Assembly (NCBI GenBank): GCA_900320815.1
Contig: ONTY01000012.1
Location: 1 to 21,000 of the forward strand
Origin: an uncultured Pseudomonadota bacterium
GTDB taxonomy: Bacteria > Pseudomonadota > Gammaproteobacteria > Burkholderiales > Burkholderiaceae_C
Reading direction: 5' to 3'
DNA length: 21,000 bases
Part shown: in pieces, positions 1-7,338 of the stretch
How positions within the stretch are numbered: the stretch's first letter is position 1
Layout of the letters: every line of letters begins with the position of its first letter
The notes under the pieces: model-generated
What the model was told of the DNA's origin: nothing
The model's input: the letters and a program-made list of their open reading frames with translations, nothing else
The model's database searches: none
Position numbers and translations under genes: made by a program

Positions 1-1210
1 CGCGCGCGTGGTGTGGGGCGCACGCACGGTTGCCATCGGCGGCAGCGCGCCAGTGTGTGTGCAGTCCATGACCAACACGAACACCGAAGACGCTGTCGCC
101 ACCGCCATCCAGGTCAAGGAGCTTGCACAGGCGGGCAGCGAACTCGTGCGCATTACCGTCAACACGCCCGCTGCCGCCCAGGCGGTGCCGCACATCCGCG
201 AGCAGCTTGAGCGCATGGATGTGGACGTGCCGCTTGTGGGCGACTTCCACTACAACGGCCACACGCTGCTGACCGAATATCCCGAGTGCGCGCAGGCGCT
301 GAGCAAATACCGCATCAACCCCGGCAACGTCGGGCACGGCAGCAAGCGCGCTGCGCAATTTGCCCAGATGGTGGAAGCTGCGCTGCGCTGGGACAGGCCG
401 ATTCGCATCGGCGTGAACTGGGGCAGCCTGGACCAGGAGCTGCTCGCCGCACAGATGGACGCCAACAGCCGCCGCGCCGCGCCGTGGGACGCGCGGCAGG
501 TGATGTACGAGGCGCTTGTCACCTCAGCCATCCAGTCTGCGGGGGAGGCCGTGCGCCTTGGCATGGCGCCGGAGCAAGTCATATTGAGTTGCAAGGTCAG
601 CGGCGTGCAGGACCTGGTCGCCGTTTACCGCGCGCTGGCCGCGCGCTGCCGCCACCCGCTGCACCTTGGCCTCACAGAAGCGGGCATGGGCGTGCGTGGC
701 ATCACCGCATCCAGCGCCGCGCTGGCGCTGCTGCTGCAGGATGGCATTGGCGACACCATCCGGGTGAGCCTCACGCCGCAGCCCGGCGAAGCGCGTACGC
801 AGGAAGTGCGCGTTGCCGCCGAACTGCTGCAGGCTCTGGGCCTGCGCGCTTTCACTCCGAGCGTGAGCGCGTGCCCGGGGTGCGGGCGCACCAGCAGCGA
901 CGCCTTCCAGACGCTGGCGCAGCGCATTGACGCGCAGCTTCGCGCGCACATGCCCGAATGGCGCCACAAATACCCCGGTGTAGAGCGGCTGAAAGTCGCC
1001 GTCATGGGCTGCATCGTCAACGGTCCGGGCGAGAGCAAGCACGCCGACATTGGCATCAGCCTGCCCGGCAACGGCGAATCGCCCGCTGCCCCCGTCTTCA
1101 TCGACGGCGAAAAAGCCACCACGCTGCGCGGTGAGCACATTGCCGAAGCGTTTGAGCGCATCGTTGAGGACTACATCGAGCGGCGCTTTGGTGCAGCAGA
1201 AGCTGGCTAA
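1..1210 (+). CDS. ispG: 4-hydroxy-3-methylbut-2-enyl diphosphate synthase, 5'-truncated by window edge
   Basis: IspG (GcpE) makes HMBPP from methylerythritol cyclodiphosphate in the non-mevalonate isoprenoid pathway, in the cytoplasm, using a [4Fe-4S] cluster. The frame is already open at base 2, so the GTG at 8 is not a proven start and the true start lies upstream; only a few N-terminal residues should be missing. Family landmarks counted from base 8 are VQSMTNT (18-24), RINPGNVG (102-109), IRIGVNWGS (132-140), LHLGLTEAG (219-227) and IGDTIRVSL (247-255). The cluster ligands are all present: CPGC (Cys289, Cys292), Cys335 in [10 protein letters not shown], and Glu342. The stop TAA at 1208 is followed at once by a dispersed palindromic repeat. 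There is no sign of damage, and identification is secure. Confidence 0.97.
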   Translation, partial: ARVVWGARTVAIGGSAPVCVQSMTNTNTEDAVATAIQVKELAQAGSELVRITVNTPAAAQAVPHIREQLERMDVDVPLVGDFHYNGHTLLTEYPECAQALSKYRINPGNVGHGSKRAAQFAQMVEAALRWDRPIRIGVNWGSLDQELLAAQMDANSRRAAPWDARQVMYEALVTSAIQSAGEAVRLGMAPEQVILSCKVSGVQDLVAVYRALAARCRHPLHLGLTEAGMGVRGITASSAALALLLQDGIGDTIRVSLTPQPGEARTQEVRVAAELLQALGLRAFTPSVSACPGCGRTSSDAFQTLAQRIDAQLRAHMPEWRHKYPGVERLKVAVMGCIVNGPGESKHADIGISLPGNGESPAAPVFIDGEKATTLRGEHIAEAFERIVEDYIERRFGAAEAG

Positions 1211-1269
1211 ATACTCATCTATCAAGTATTCCATTGCAAGCAATATATAAGGGCAATAGGAACATACCC
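1211..1269 (+). repeat. Dispersed palindromic repeat, copy 1
   Basis: It starts directly after the ispG stop codon. It shares ATACTCAT at the left end, a TATTCCATTGC arm and a GGCAATAGGAACATACC right end with the copy at 11126-11183. The stem (ATTGC 1233-1237 with GCAAT 1253-1257) is weaker here than in the other copies, and the loop is AT-rich. It is one of eight related intergenic copies in the window. It may act as a 3' mRNA end structure, but this is inference. Confidence 0.7.
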
Positions 1270-1312
1270 GTTGGTAATACCATCTTTTGTCGCAGCCATT
1301 CCTATCTAGCAA

Positions 1313-3265
1313 ATGCCCACATGTACTCCCGCCACGCGCGCTGCCGCGCAGCAAGCCGCCGCACGCATTGAAGCCTTTGCGCAGGAGCTTGCGCGCCTTG
1401 AAGCCGAGGGCGCCTTGCAGCTTGACGAGGCGCAGCGCGCGGCGATTGCCGCCAACCAGCAGGCAGCATTGCAGGAATGGCGCCAGCGTTTTGACATTGA
1501 CGTCGGGCGCAGCCAGCGGCAGCTTTCGTGGGGCGTGAAGGTGGCGGCGTTCTGCGCGGCGCTGGCGCTGGGCATGGGCGTGTTTCTGCTCCTCTGGCGG
1601 CTGTGGCGGCACTTGAATGAAGCGGGGCAGGTGCTGCTGCCGCTGCTGGCGGCCTCACTGTTCACCATCACCTGCGGCCTGTTTGCCGCGCGCGAGCGGG
1701 GCGGGCACTTTGCGCGGCTGTTTGGCGTGCTGGCTGGCGTGTGCTTTGCGCTGGATGTGGCGCTGCTTGGGCACATGTTCAACATGCCCGCCTCGCCCGG
1801 CTTTTTCCTGCTGCTGGGGCTGTTTGCGCTGGCACTGGCGCTGGCGGCAGCCTCGCGCCTGCTGCTGGCGGTGGCGCTGGGCGCGCTGGCGGTGTTTGTG
1901 GCGGCAAGCGGCATGCAGTTGGCGGGCTTTGCGTGGGATGAGTTTGGAAGCTGGCCAGAAAGCTGGCTGCCCGCCGCTGCGCTGCTGGCGGCGGCGGCGT
2001 GGGCGCTGCTGCGGCGCGGCAGCGAACTGGCACCCGCCGCGCGCTTTGTGGCGCTGCTGGTGTGGTTTGTGCCCGCGCTGCTGGTGGCGTTCAATGGTTC
2101 GCACAGCTTCCTGTCGTGGGAAGAAAAAACGGTGGAGTACTGCTGGCAGCTTGTCACGGGCATCAGCGCCGCGTTGCTGGTGGCGCTGGGCGTGCGGCGC
2201 GGCTGGACAGAGACGGTGTACACGGGCGTGTTCTTTGGCACGCTGCTGCTCATCTTCAAGTTTTTTGAATGGTGGTGGGACGCGCTGCCCAAGGAGCTGT
2301 TTTTCCTGCTCGTCGGGCTGATGGCTGTGCTCGCCGTGCTTGTGTTGCGGCGGCTGCGCGCCGCGAAAACCGGGCAGGGCGCACCCGCTGCGGCGCCGCA
2401 CCAGACGGCGCCCCGGTTGACGCAGCGGCAGCGCGCCGCCCTTGGCACAGCGGCGGCACTGGCGGTGCTTGCCATTGGCAACGGCGCGGCGCTGTGGACG
2501 GTGCGCACCAATGCCGCGCAGGTGCAGGCGCAGCTGCAGCTTTCGGCGCGCGAAGTGAGCGTGCGCGAACACAAAGACGCTGCGGGGCGCAGCACCACGA
2601 TGCGACTGGATGTGCGCGATACCTGCGACTGGGCCGCCAGCAAAGACAGATGGTGGTGCAGCCATTCCTCGCCCTGGCTGACGGCGGAGAAGATGCGCGC
2701 GCTTGGTTTTGACGACAAGGCCGACGGCGACAAGCGCCACTCGCCTGCACGCCCCGTGTGGCTGGTGCTGGAGCTGGCGGGCGACGCCTGGCAGCAGGAA
2801 GTGGCAAGCCGCCAGCGGCTGCTGGCGCAGTGTCAGGAGCAGCTGCAGCAGGCGCCCGACGACACGGCGCGCAAGGACGCGCAAACGTGCCAGAAAAACG
2901 CTGAAAAGCGCCTGCGCGAGGAGCAGGAAGAAGCCTCACGCCTGTTCATCGTGGACGCCGGTGGCAGCGTAGATGACTTGCGCGGGCGCTTTCCGGACGC
3001 CACGCGCTACGCCATCGCCCCCGGCACGCTGCAGTGGCGTGGAAAGCACGCCCGCGTGGAACTGCTGAAAGACTATCTCTACGTGCCGCGCCGTTTTGCC
3101 GCTGCTGCCGACGCCGTGCGCGCGGCGCAGGAGGCGTGCCGCCAATCATCCATGCGCGACGAAGAGTGCGTCGCTGCCACTCGCGTGGGCGCACTCCCCG
3201 GCCCGCTGCTGCGCTGGGGCGCGCACGGCCTGCCGTGGATGGCGGCGTGGCCGGGTGAGCGATGA
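1313..3265 (+). CDS. Polytopic membrane protein with DUF2157-like N-terminal region
   Basis: The product is a 650-aa inner-membrane protein of unknown function. An N-terminal cytoplasmic stretch of about 70 residues is alanine/glutamate-rich and probably helical. About ten hydrophobic segments follow (roughly 72-97, 105-125, 134-156, 162-200, 215-232, 242-260, 280-297, 310-330, 337-355 and 379-400). The last 250 residues are soluble and include a coiled-coil-like stretch (about 490-545) and the motif KDYLYVP. The arrangement of a DUF2157-like membrane bundle plus a soluble tail recalls the DUF2157/GDYXXLXY membrane proteins of Proteobacteria, but the match is from memory and moderate. ATG 1313 is the first possible start, because a TAG sits at 1307 in the same frame. 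No clear ribosome binding site is visible. It stands alone between repeat-containing gaps. Confidence 0.8.
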   Translation: MPTCTPATRAAAQQAAARIEAFAQELARLEAEGALQLDEAQRAAIAANQQAALQEWRQRFDIDVGRSQRQLSWGVKVAAFCAALALGMGVFLLLWRLWRHLNEAGQVLLPLLAASLFTITCGLFAARERGGHFARLFGVLAGVCFALDVALLGHMFNMPASPGFFLLLGLFALALALAAASRLLLAVALGALAVFVAASGMQLAGFAWDEFGSWPESWLPAAALLAAAAWALLRRGSELAPAARFVALLVWFVPALLVAFNGSHSFLSWEEKTVEYCWQLVTGISAALLVALGVRRGWTETVYTGVFFGTLLLIFKFFEWWWDALPKELFFLLVGLMAVLAVLVLRRLRAAKTGQGAPAAAPHQTAPRLTQRQRAALGTAAALAVLAIGNGAALWTVRTNAAQVQAQLQLSAREVSVREHKDAAGRSTTMRLDVRDTCDWAASKDRWWCSHSSPWLTAEKMRALGFDDKADGDKRHSPARPVWLVLELAGDAWQQEVASRQRLLAQCQEQLQQAPDDTARKDAQTCQKNAEKRLREEQEEASRLFIVDAGGSVDDLRGRFPDATRYAIAPGTLQWRGKHARVELLKDYLYVPRRFAAAADAVRAAQEACRQSSMRDEECVAATRVGALPGPLLRWGAHGLPWMAAWPGER

Positions 3266-3571
3266 ATGGGCGGGAAAATGGCATGGGTATCAATTCTTTG
3301 CCCGCGTATAGTGCGGGCATCCAGAAAATATATTTGTGGGTATCGATATACCAATTATCTTTATCATGATTTACCCTCGTGTTGTGCCGGCATTGCAGTG
3401 ATACTGGCAATATTCAGCAGCCAGGCAGGACACTGCGGGGTGCAGCGTGCAAAATTGGCGCCGATTGCAGCCGCCTGGCGCCGTCTGTGCGCGGGCGGCT
3501 GAACTTTTGCGGGCAGGCGCATCTCTGGCGCTGCTGTGATTTTCAAAAACATGTGTGATGGAGCTTGTGTG
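3266..3571. other. Intergenic region upstream of lolA
   Basis: This 306-bp gap holds no gene. It contains a copy of the dispersed palindromic repeat (3285-3352) and then about 220 bp with no recognised content. The sequence 3459-3490 has two GGCGCC palindromes around a C/G-rich spacer and could form a hairpin. I see no convincing -35/-10 pair for lolA. The ribosome binding site that decides the lolA start (GGAG, 3560-3563) is at its right end. Confidence 0.6.
3285..3352 (+). repeat. Dispersed palindromic repeat, copy 2
   Basis: GGGTATCAATTC (3285-3296) leads into a perfect 7-bp stem, TGCCCGC (3299-3305) with GCGGGCA (3313-3319), around the 7-nt loop GTATAGT. A right part ends in ATATACC. The left arm GTATCAATTC is the same as in the copy after gspE (11055-11064). 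Confidence 0.75.
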
Positions 3572-4294
3572 ATGCACTTCTCTCAAACCCAACTGTGTGC
3601 TGGCGTGCTGCGGCGCGCTTTCGCATCGCTTGCCGCGCTCGTTTGCGCGGCAGCGCCCGCGTGGGGCGCAGCGGCAGCGCCGGCGGCGCCAGATGCGCTG
3701 GCGACGCTGGATGCGTTTGTGCGCGGCAGCCGCTGCGGCGAGGCGGCGTTTACCCAGACGGTGACGGCAACGCCGCGCCCCGGGCGTCCGTCGTCACTCA
3801 CTCGGCAAAGCGGGCGCTTTGCCTTTTGCCGTCCGGGGCGCTTTCGCTTTGACTACGCGCCCCCGCACGAGCAGGCCATCGTGGCCGATGGCACCACGCT
3901 GTGGGTGCACGACGTGGATTTGAAGCAGGTGACGGCGCGCGCGCAAAGCCAGGCGCTGGCCGGCTCACCCACTGCCGTGATTGCCACTGCCAGCAGCATC
4001 AAAGACTTGGAGCGCGAGTTCACCCTCAGCGCCGAGGCAGCAGCAGATGGCCTGCACTGGGTGCGCGCGCTGCCCAAAGCTGCCGAGGGCACGCTGCGCC
4101 TTTTGCGCGTGGGGCTGCGCCCCGTCGAGGGGGGAGGCACGCCGACGCTGGTGATGCTGGATATGGAGGACAGCTTTGGCAAACGCTCCATGCTGCGCTT
4201 TGAGGACTACACGCATCGCAGCACGCTGGATGAGGCGCGCTTTCGCTTCACTCCGCCCGATGGCGCCGAGGTGCTGCGTCCCGAGGGCGAGTGA
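3572..4294 (+). CDS. lolA: Outer-membrane lipoprotein carrier protein LolA
   Basis: LolA is the periplasmic chaperone that carries lipoproteins from the LolCDE transporter to LolB at the outer membrane. The 240-aa product has a signal peptide (residues 1 to about 33, ending near APAWGAAA). LolA features follow: FTQTV (60-64), a SGRF.F.RPGRFRFDY segment, IVADGTTLWVHD and VTAR. I chose ATG 3572 over GTG 3536 and ATG 3551 because GGAG at 3560-3563 is well spaced from it and because it gives a normal signal peptide. The stop TGA (4292-4294) overlaps by one base the ATG of the phosphatase gene, so the two are probably translationally coupled. The protein is somewhat longer than Escherichia coli LolA. 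A LolA-like paralog is possible, but LolA is the simplest call. Confidence 0.85.
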   Translation: MHFSQTQLCAGVLRRAFASLAALVCAAAPAWGAAAAPAAPDALATLDAFVRGSRCGEAAFTQTVTATPRPGRPSSLTRQSGRFAFCRPGRFRFDYAPPHEQAIVADGTTLWVHDVDLKQVTARAQSQALAGSPTAVIATASSIKDLEREFTLSAEAAADGLHWVRALPKAAEGTLRLLRVGLRPVEGGGTPTLVMLDMEDSFGKRSMLRFEDYTHRSTLDEARFRFTPPDGAEVLRPEGE

Positions 4295-5031
4295 TGCCTG
4301 CTGCTGCGCCCGATGTGCCCAACTGCCGCGAGTTGGGTGGTATTGCCGCTGCTGGTGGGCGCCGCGTGCGGCGCGGCGTGCTCTGGCGCAGCGCGCACCT
4401 TTCGGGCTTGGCGGCGCGCAGCAGGCGGCAGCTTGAGGCGCTGGGGCTGGTGCGCGTGATTGACTTGCGCGCACCGTTTGAGCGCGCCTGGCAGCCAGAC
4501 GTGCCGCTGCCCGGCGCGCACGCCATCCATGTGCCCATCGAGCCGCTGATTGGGCGGCACTTTGCCAAATACCCAGAGGCGCTGGAGAGCATGACGGCGC
4601 CCGAAATGCTGCGCCTTATGCAGGCGACGTACCGCGATTTCGTCAGCGGGCAGGTGACGGCGGCGCGTTTTGCCGCGTTTTTTGAGCACGTGCTCGCAGG
4701 TGCCGCTGTGCCAGTGCTGTTTCACTGCACCGCTGGCAAGGACCGCACCGGCATGGCCGCCGCGCTGCTGCTGCTGGCGCTGGGCAGCGCGCCGCAGCAG
4801 GTGATGCAGGACTACATGCAAAGCGCAGCACATTGCTTGCCGCCGCCCGGCGCTTCTGGCGCCGATGAACAGGTGCTGCGGCTGCTCTGGGGCGTGCATC
4901 CCGATTACCTTGGCGCGGCGCTGGATGAAATCCAACGCCTCGGCGGAGTGGATGCGTACCTGGAACGCGCCATGCGCCTGGACGGGGCAGCGCGGGCGCG
5001 GCTGCGCGAGATGTATCTGGAGGCGGCGTGA
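4294..5031 (+). CDS. Tyrosine-protein phosphatase of the HCXAGKDRTG family
   Basis: The 245-aa product is a cysteine-dependent phosphatase of the bacterial tyrosine phosphatase family (PF13350 type, as in Mycobacterium tuberculosis PtpB). It shows the N-terminal VPNCRELGG (8-16), RGVLWRSAHLS (27-37), VIDLRAPFE (55-63) and the active-site loop HCTAGKDRTG (144-153), with catalytic Cys145 and Arg151 in a CX5R arrangement. No signal peptide or membrane segment is visible, so it is probably cytoplasmic. The ATG at 4294 overlaps the lolA stop, and GAGGG (4283-4287) sits six bases before it; the adjacent GTG at 4291 is less likely to be used. The substrate may be phosphotyrosine or another phosphoester and cannot be read from sequence. 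Confidence 0.9.
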   Translation: MPAAAPDVPNCRELGGIAAAGGRRVRRGVLWRSAHLSGLAARSRRQLEALGLVRVIDLRAPFERAWQPDVPLPGAHAIHVPIEPLIGRHFAKYPEALESMTAPEMLRLMQATYRDFVSGQVTAARFAAFFEHVLAGAAVPVLFHCTAGKDRTGMAAALLLLALGSAPQQVMQDYMQSAAHCLPPPGASGADEQVLRLLWGVHPDYLGAALDEIQRLGGVDAYLERAMRLDGAARARLREMYLEAA

Positions 5032-5090
5032 GGGCAGGGGGGGAGCTATGCCGCAGCAGCCAGTTGTCAAAGTGTTTCCCCGGCACTCCA

Positions 5091-5156
5091 TAACTCTGTA
5101 TACACCACTTGTATATGGTGTATTGCCCGCAATATATATGGGCAAGAAAGTCATAC
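5091..5156 (+). repeat. Dispersed palindromic repeat, copy 3
   Basis: It contains two small inverted repeats. The first is ATACACCA (5100-5107) with TGGTGTAT (5116-5123). The second is TTGCCC (5123-5128) with GGGCAA (5140-5145) around an AATATATA-rich loop. It ends in AGTCATACTCC. The CAATATATA core is shared with the copy after ispG. It lies about 60 bp after the phosphatase stop codon. Confidence 0.65.
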
Positions 5157-5176
5157 TCCCTGATTTTTCTTGAAGT

Positions 5177-5269
5177 TCAAACATTGAACAGAGAGTTCAT
5201 CACGTCGCCGTCCTGCACCACGTAGTCCTTGCCTTCGGCGCGCATCTTGCCGGCGTCGCGCGCGCCTTG
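5177..5269 (-). pseudogene. Duplicated 3'-terminal fragment of ychF
   Basis: Read on the minus strand, this piece encodes the last 30 or so residues of YchF and its own stop codon: [20 protein letters not shown], then [10 protein letters not shown] and TGA. The intact ychF 826 bp to the right ends in [10 protein letters not shown] and TAA. Over 5180-5269 against 6006-6095 I count 84 matches in 90 bases; one residue differs. Upstream of the fragment the homology stops and no GTPase domain follows, so it is not a functional gene. It could be the trace of a tandem duplication with deletion, or of an insertion at the ychF 3' end. Confidence 0.85.
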
Positions 5270-5271
5270 AC

Positions 5272-5346
5272 CGCTGCGCGCTGGAACAGGGCAGAGCCGC
5301 CAGCATTGCGCTGTTCAAAGCGATGCTGCAGGAGTTGGAAGAATAG
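5272..5346 (+). pseudogene. Possible 3' end of an unidentified gene
   Basis: Next to the ychF fragment, an open plus-strand frame ends with [21 protein letters not shown] and TAG (5344-5346). It reads like an amphipathic helix at the end of a real protein, with no recognisable start or domain upstream. I do not recognise the parent gene. It may be chance, but its position at the break of the ychF homology suggests a second fragment left by the same rearrangement. Confidence 0.3.
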
Positions 5347-5405
5347 ATACTGCTTGCATATACACTGCATCGCCGGCAATGTGTGCGGGTGACAAAAATA
5401 TACCC
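5346..5405 (+). repeat. Dispersed palindromic repeat, copy 4 (degenerate)
   Basis: GATACTGCTTGCATATACACTGCATCGCCGGC and a right end AAATATACCC follow the family pattern, but the right stem arm (GTGCGGGTG) has drifted from the left. It starts at the last base of the TAG that ends the unidentified fragment. Confidence 0.5.
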
Positions 5406-5568
5406 AATGTTTCGGCGTGCTTGAAGCGGGCATTTTCACGCCCCCTGCAAGAGGGCGTTCACGGATGCGCCTGTGCTACATTGCGCGCCGCCTCAGCCCA
5501 TGCCCTGCGCCATATTTCACGCAGCGAAGCATGAAAACCTGTTTCCCAACCATTTTTGGACACTGCAT

Positions 5569-5838
5569 ATGAAACGCTCCATTCTCGCCCCCACCTGCCT
5601 CGCGCTGGCCGCGCTGTATTGCGCACCGCTGCACGCCGCCTGCTACAACTTCAGCAATGGCGACGGCTACAAAGTCTGCGTCAAGGGCGACTCGTTCGAC
5701 GACCGCAAAAAGGCGCAGGAAATCTGCAAAAAGGTCAAAGGCTCGGACTGCGGCAACATCCAGGGCTATTCCAGCTCCTGCAATGGAAAATGCGTCAACC
5801 AGGACGGTGAAAAGAAAAGCTCGCTTAGCGGCTATTGA
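5569..5838 (+). CDS. Small secreted six-cysteine protein
   Basis: The 89-aa product has a clear signal peptide (MKRS, a hydrophobic core, then CAPLHA, with cleavage likely after residue 23) and a mature part of about 66 residues. The mature part is lysine-, serine- and glycine-rich and carries six cysteines (ACYNF, KVCVKG, EICKK, SDCGN, SSCNG, GKCVN), enough for three disulfides. It is probably a periplasmic or secreted oxidatively folded protein. I do not recognise a family. The start ATG 5569 gives the signal peptide; an upstream in-frame ATG at 5473 would add 32 residues and spoil it. A weak GGA precedes it at 5558-5560. A strong terminator follows. It lies inside the segment flanked by the two ychF 3' ends. 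Confidence 0.7.
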   Translation: MKRSILAPTCLALAALYCAPLHAACYNFSNGDGYKVCVKGDSFDDRKKAQEICKKVKGSDCGNIQGYSSSCNGKCVNQDGEKKSSLSGY

Positions 5839-5858
5839 TGCGCTGAGGCACCACACAC

Positions 5859-5890
5859 AAAAAAGAGCCGGTGCGACCGGCTCTTTTTTT
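5859..5890. terminator. Bidirectional Rho-independent terminator
   Basis: GAGCCGGT (5865-5872) pairs perfectly with ACCGGCTC (5876-5883) around the 3-nt loop GCG. There is an A tract on the left and a run of seven or more T on the right, so it can end transcription from both sides. It lies 20 bp after the small secreted protein gene and between that gene and convergent ychF. Confidence 0.93.
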
Positions 5891-5911
5891 GCCAGCAGTG
5901 TTGGCGCTGGA

Positions 5912-5986
5912 TATGTTTCTGATGCCATACCCAATAAATATATATTTTGATGCCGGCTTATATTGCCGGTGATGCAAGCATACCCA
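5912..5986 (+). repeat. Dispersed palindromic repeat, copy 5
   Basis: GCCGGC (5952-5957) and GCCGGT (5965-5970) form a stem with one G-T pair around the 7-nt loop TTATATT. An upstream CATACCC and AATATATAT stretch and the right end AAGCATACCC match the family. It lies just beyond the ychF stop codon, so ychF transcripts would run into it. Confidence 0.65.
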
Positions 5987-6002
5987 CCGTTTCCCTTGTA
6001 TT

Positions 6003-7097
6003 TTAGACGTTGAACAGGAAGTTCATCACGTCGCCGTCTTGCACCACGTAGTCCTTGCCTTCGGCGCGCATCTTGCCGGCGTCGCGCGCGCCCTGTTCGC
6101 CCTTGTATTGGATGTAGTCGTCGTAGGCGATGGTTTGCGCGCGGATGAAGCCGCGCTCAAAGTCGCCGTGAATCACGCCGGCGGCGCGCGGCGCGGTGTC
6201 GCCGGCGCGAATCGTCCAGGCGCGCACCTCCTTTGGACCGGCGGTGAAATAAGTACGCAGCCCCAGCAGATCGTAGGCAGCGCGAATGAGGCGGTTCAAT
6301 CCGGGTTCGGTTTGCCCCATTTCCTGCAAAAACAGTGCCTTGTCGTCGTCGCCCATATCGGCCATATCGGCTTCCATGCGCGCGCTAATGGCCACGACGG
6401 GGGCGTTTTGCGCTTTTGCATATTCGGTAAGTTGCGCCAGCAGTGGATTATTTTGAAAACCGTCTTCGGCGACGTTGGCCACAAACATGGCGGGCTTGGC
6501 GGTAATCAGGCACAGCTCGCGCAGGCGCGCCTTGTCTTCGTCATTCAAGTCCAGCGTGTGCACAGCGCGCCCTGCTTCCAGCGCGGCCTGCACGGGGGCG
6601 AGCACGCGGAGCATGGCGGCGGCTTCCTTGTCGTTGCCGCTTTTGGCGGCGCGCGTGTGGCGCTGCACGGCTTTCTCAACAGTGGCCAGGTCAGCCAGGC
6701 AGAGTTCGGTGTGGATGATTTCGGCGTCGGCCACGGGGTCAACGCGCCCGCTCACGTGCACGATGCCAGTGTCTTCAAAGCAGCGCACGACGTTGACCAC
6801 CGCGTGCGTCTCGCGGATGTGCGCAAGGAACTGGTTGCCCAGCCCCTCGCCCCGGCTGGCGCCGGCAACCAGCCCGGCCACGTCCACAAACTCCACGATG
6901 GCGGGGACGATGCGCTCAGGGTGCACGATGGCAGCCAGCGCGGCCAGGCGCGGGTCGGGCACCTGCACCACGCCGCTGTTTGGCTCGATGGTGCAAAAGG
7001 GGTAGTTTTCGGCGGCAATACCGGCTTTGGTGAGCGCGTTGAACAGGGTGGATTTGCCCACGTTGGGCAGGCCGACAATGGCGCATTGCAGGCTCAT
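6003..7097 (-). CDS. ychF: Redox-regulated ATPase/GTPase YchF (OLA1 family)
   Basis: YchF is a cytoplasmic Obg-like P-loop ATPase that binds ribosomes and affects translation and stress responses. The 364-aa product has the normal family length. It shows the P-loop GLPNVGKS (9-16), the DVAG G3 motif (72-75), and NVAE (208-211) where GTPases have NKxD, the change that makes this family prefer ATP. The family start [17 protein letters not shown] and the C-terminal TGS domain (about 281-364, ending [14 protein letters not shown]) are intact. No strong ribosome binding site is visible before the ATG. Its last 90 bp are duplicated at 5177-5269. A 377-aa open frame lies antisense and is only a shadow of codon bias. 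Confidence 0.97.
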   Translation of the reverse strand: MSLQCAIVGLPNVGKSTLFNALTKAGIAAENYPFCTIEPNSGVVQVPDPRLAALAAIVHPERIVPAIVEFVDVAGLVAGASRGEGLGNQFLAHIRETHAVVNVVRCFEDTGIVHVSGRVDPVADAEIIHTELCLADLATVEKAVQRHTRAAKSGNDKEAAAMLRVLAPVQAALEAGRAVHTLDLNDEDKARLRELCLITAKPAMFVANVAEDGFQNNPLLAQLTEYAKAQNAPVVAISARMEADMADMGDDDKALFLQEMGQTEPGLNRLIRAAYDLLGLRTYFTAGPKEVRAWTIRAGDTAPRAAGVIHGDFERGFIRAQTIAYDDYIQYKGEQGARDAGKMRAEGKDYVVQDGDVMNFLFNV

Positions 7098-7163
7098 GGC
7101 GTGAATCTTTCAGGCTGGGGAAGGAAAGGGGAGAAAAAGGGCGGGAATTGTAGCGGGGTGCGG

Positions 7164-7169
7164 TATAAT
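7164..7169 (+). promoter_or_regulatory. Possible -10 element (TATAAT) upstream of gspD
   Basis: A perfect TATAAT lies in an AT-rich patch of the 241-bp gap between divergent ychF and gspD. I see no good -35 hexamer at 16-18 bp upstream and no extended -10 TG. It is 170 bp before the gspD start. The rest of the gap (7170-7338) holds nothing else I can identify. Confidence 0.25.
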
Positions 7170-7338
7170 TAACTCTAATAAAATCTGTGGATAGCCAAGT
7201 GTTTTTGCTGGTTTTGCGCTATGGATTTCATATTATTGATGCACCGCGCCATGCGGCATAGTGGTGGTTTGCCGCGCCGCGCCGCCCACGCGGGCACTTT
7301 CGGCATATTGTGGCGGGTGGATTTTTTCTAACTCATTC

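Larger units (their letters stand above)
5032..5568. other. Decayed intergenic region with gene fragments and two repeats
   Basis: This 537-bp stretch holds no intact gene. From left to right it has a dispersed palindromic repeat (5091-5156), a minus-strand copy of the ychF 3' end (5177-5269), a plus-strand open stretch that looks like the last 20 or so codons of an unidentified gene (up to TAG 5344-5346), and a second repeat copy (5346-5405). The rest, 5406-5568, is the presumed leader and promoter region of the small secreted protein gene; I see no clear promoter there. Confidence 0.6.

Noticed and set aside
1306..2884. Long minus-strand open frames over the membrane protein gene
   Set aside because: The plus-strand frame has coherent membrane segments and a family-like layout; the antisense products are low-complexity arginine/alanine/glutamine-rich sequence.
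5473..5568. Longer start for the small secreted protein
   Set aside because: The added residues do not look like protein sequence and would bury the signal peptide.
6039..7172. Plus-strand open frame of 377 codons over ychF
   Set aside because: It is antisense to an intact, securely identified gene and has no recognisable domain; GC-rich codon bias explains it.
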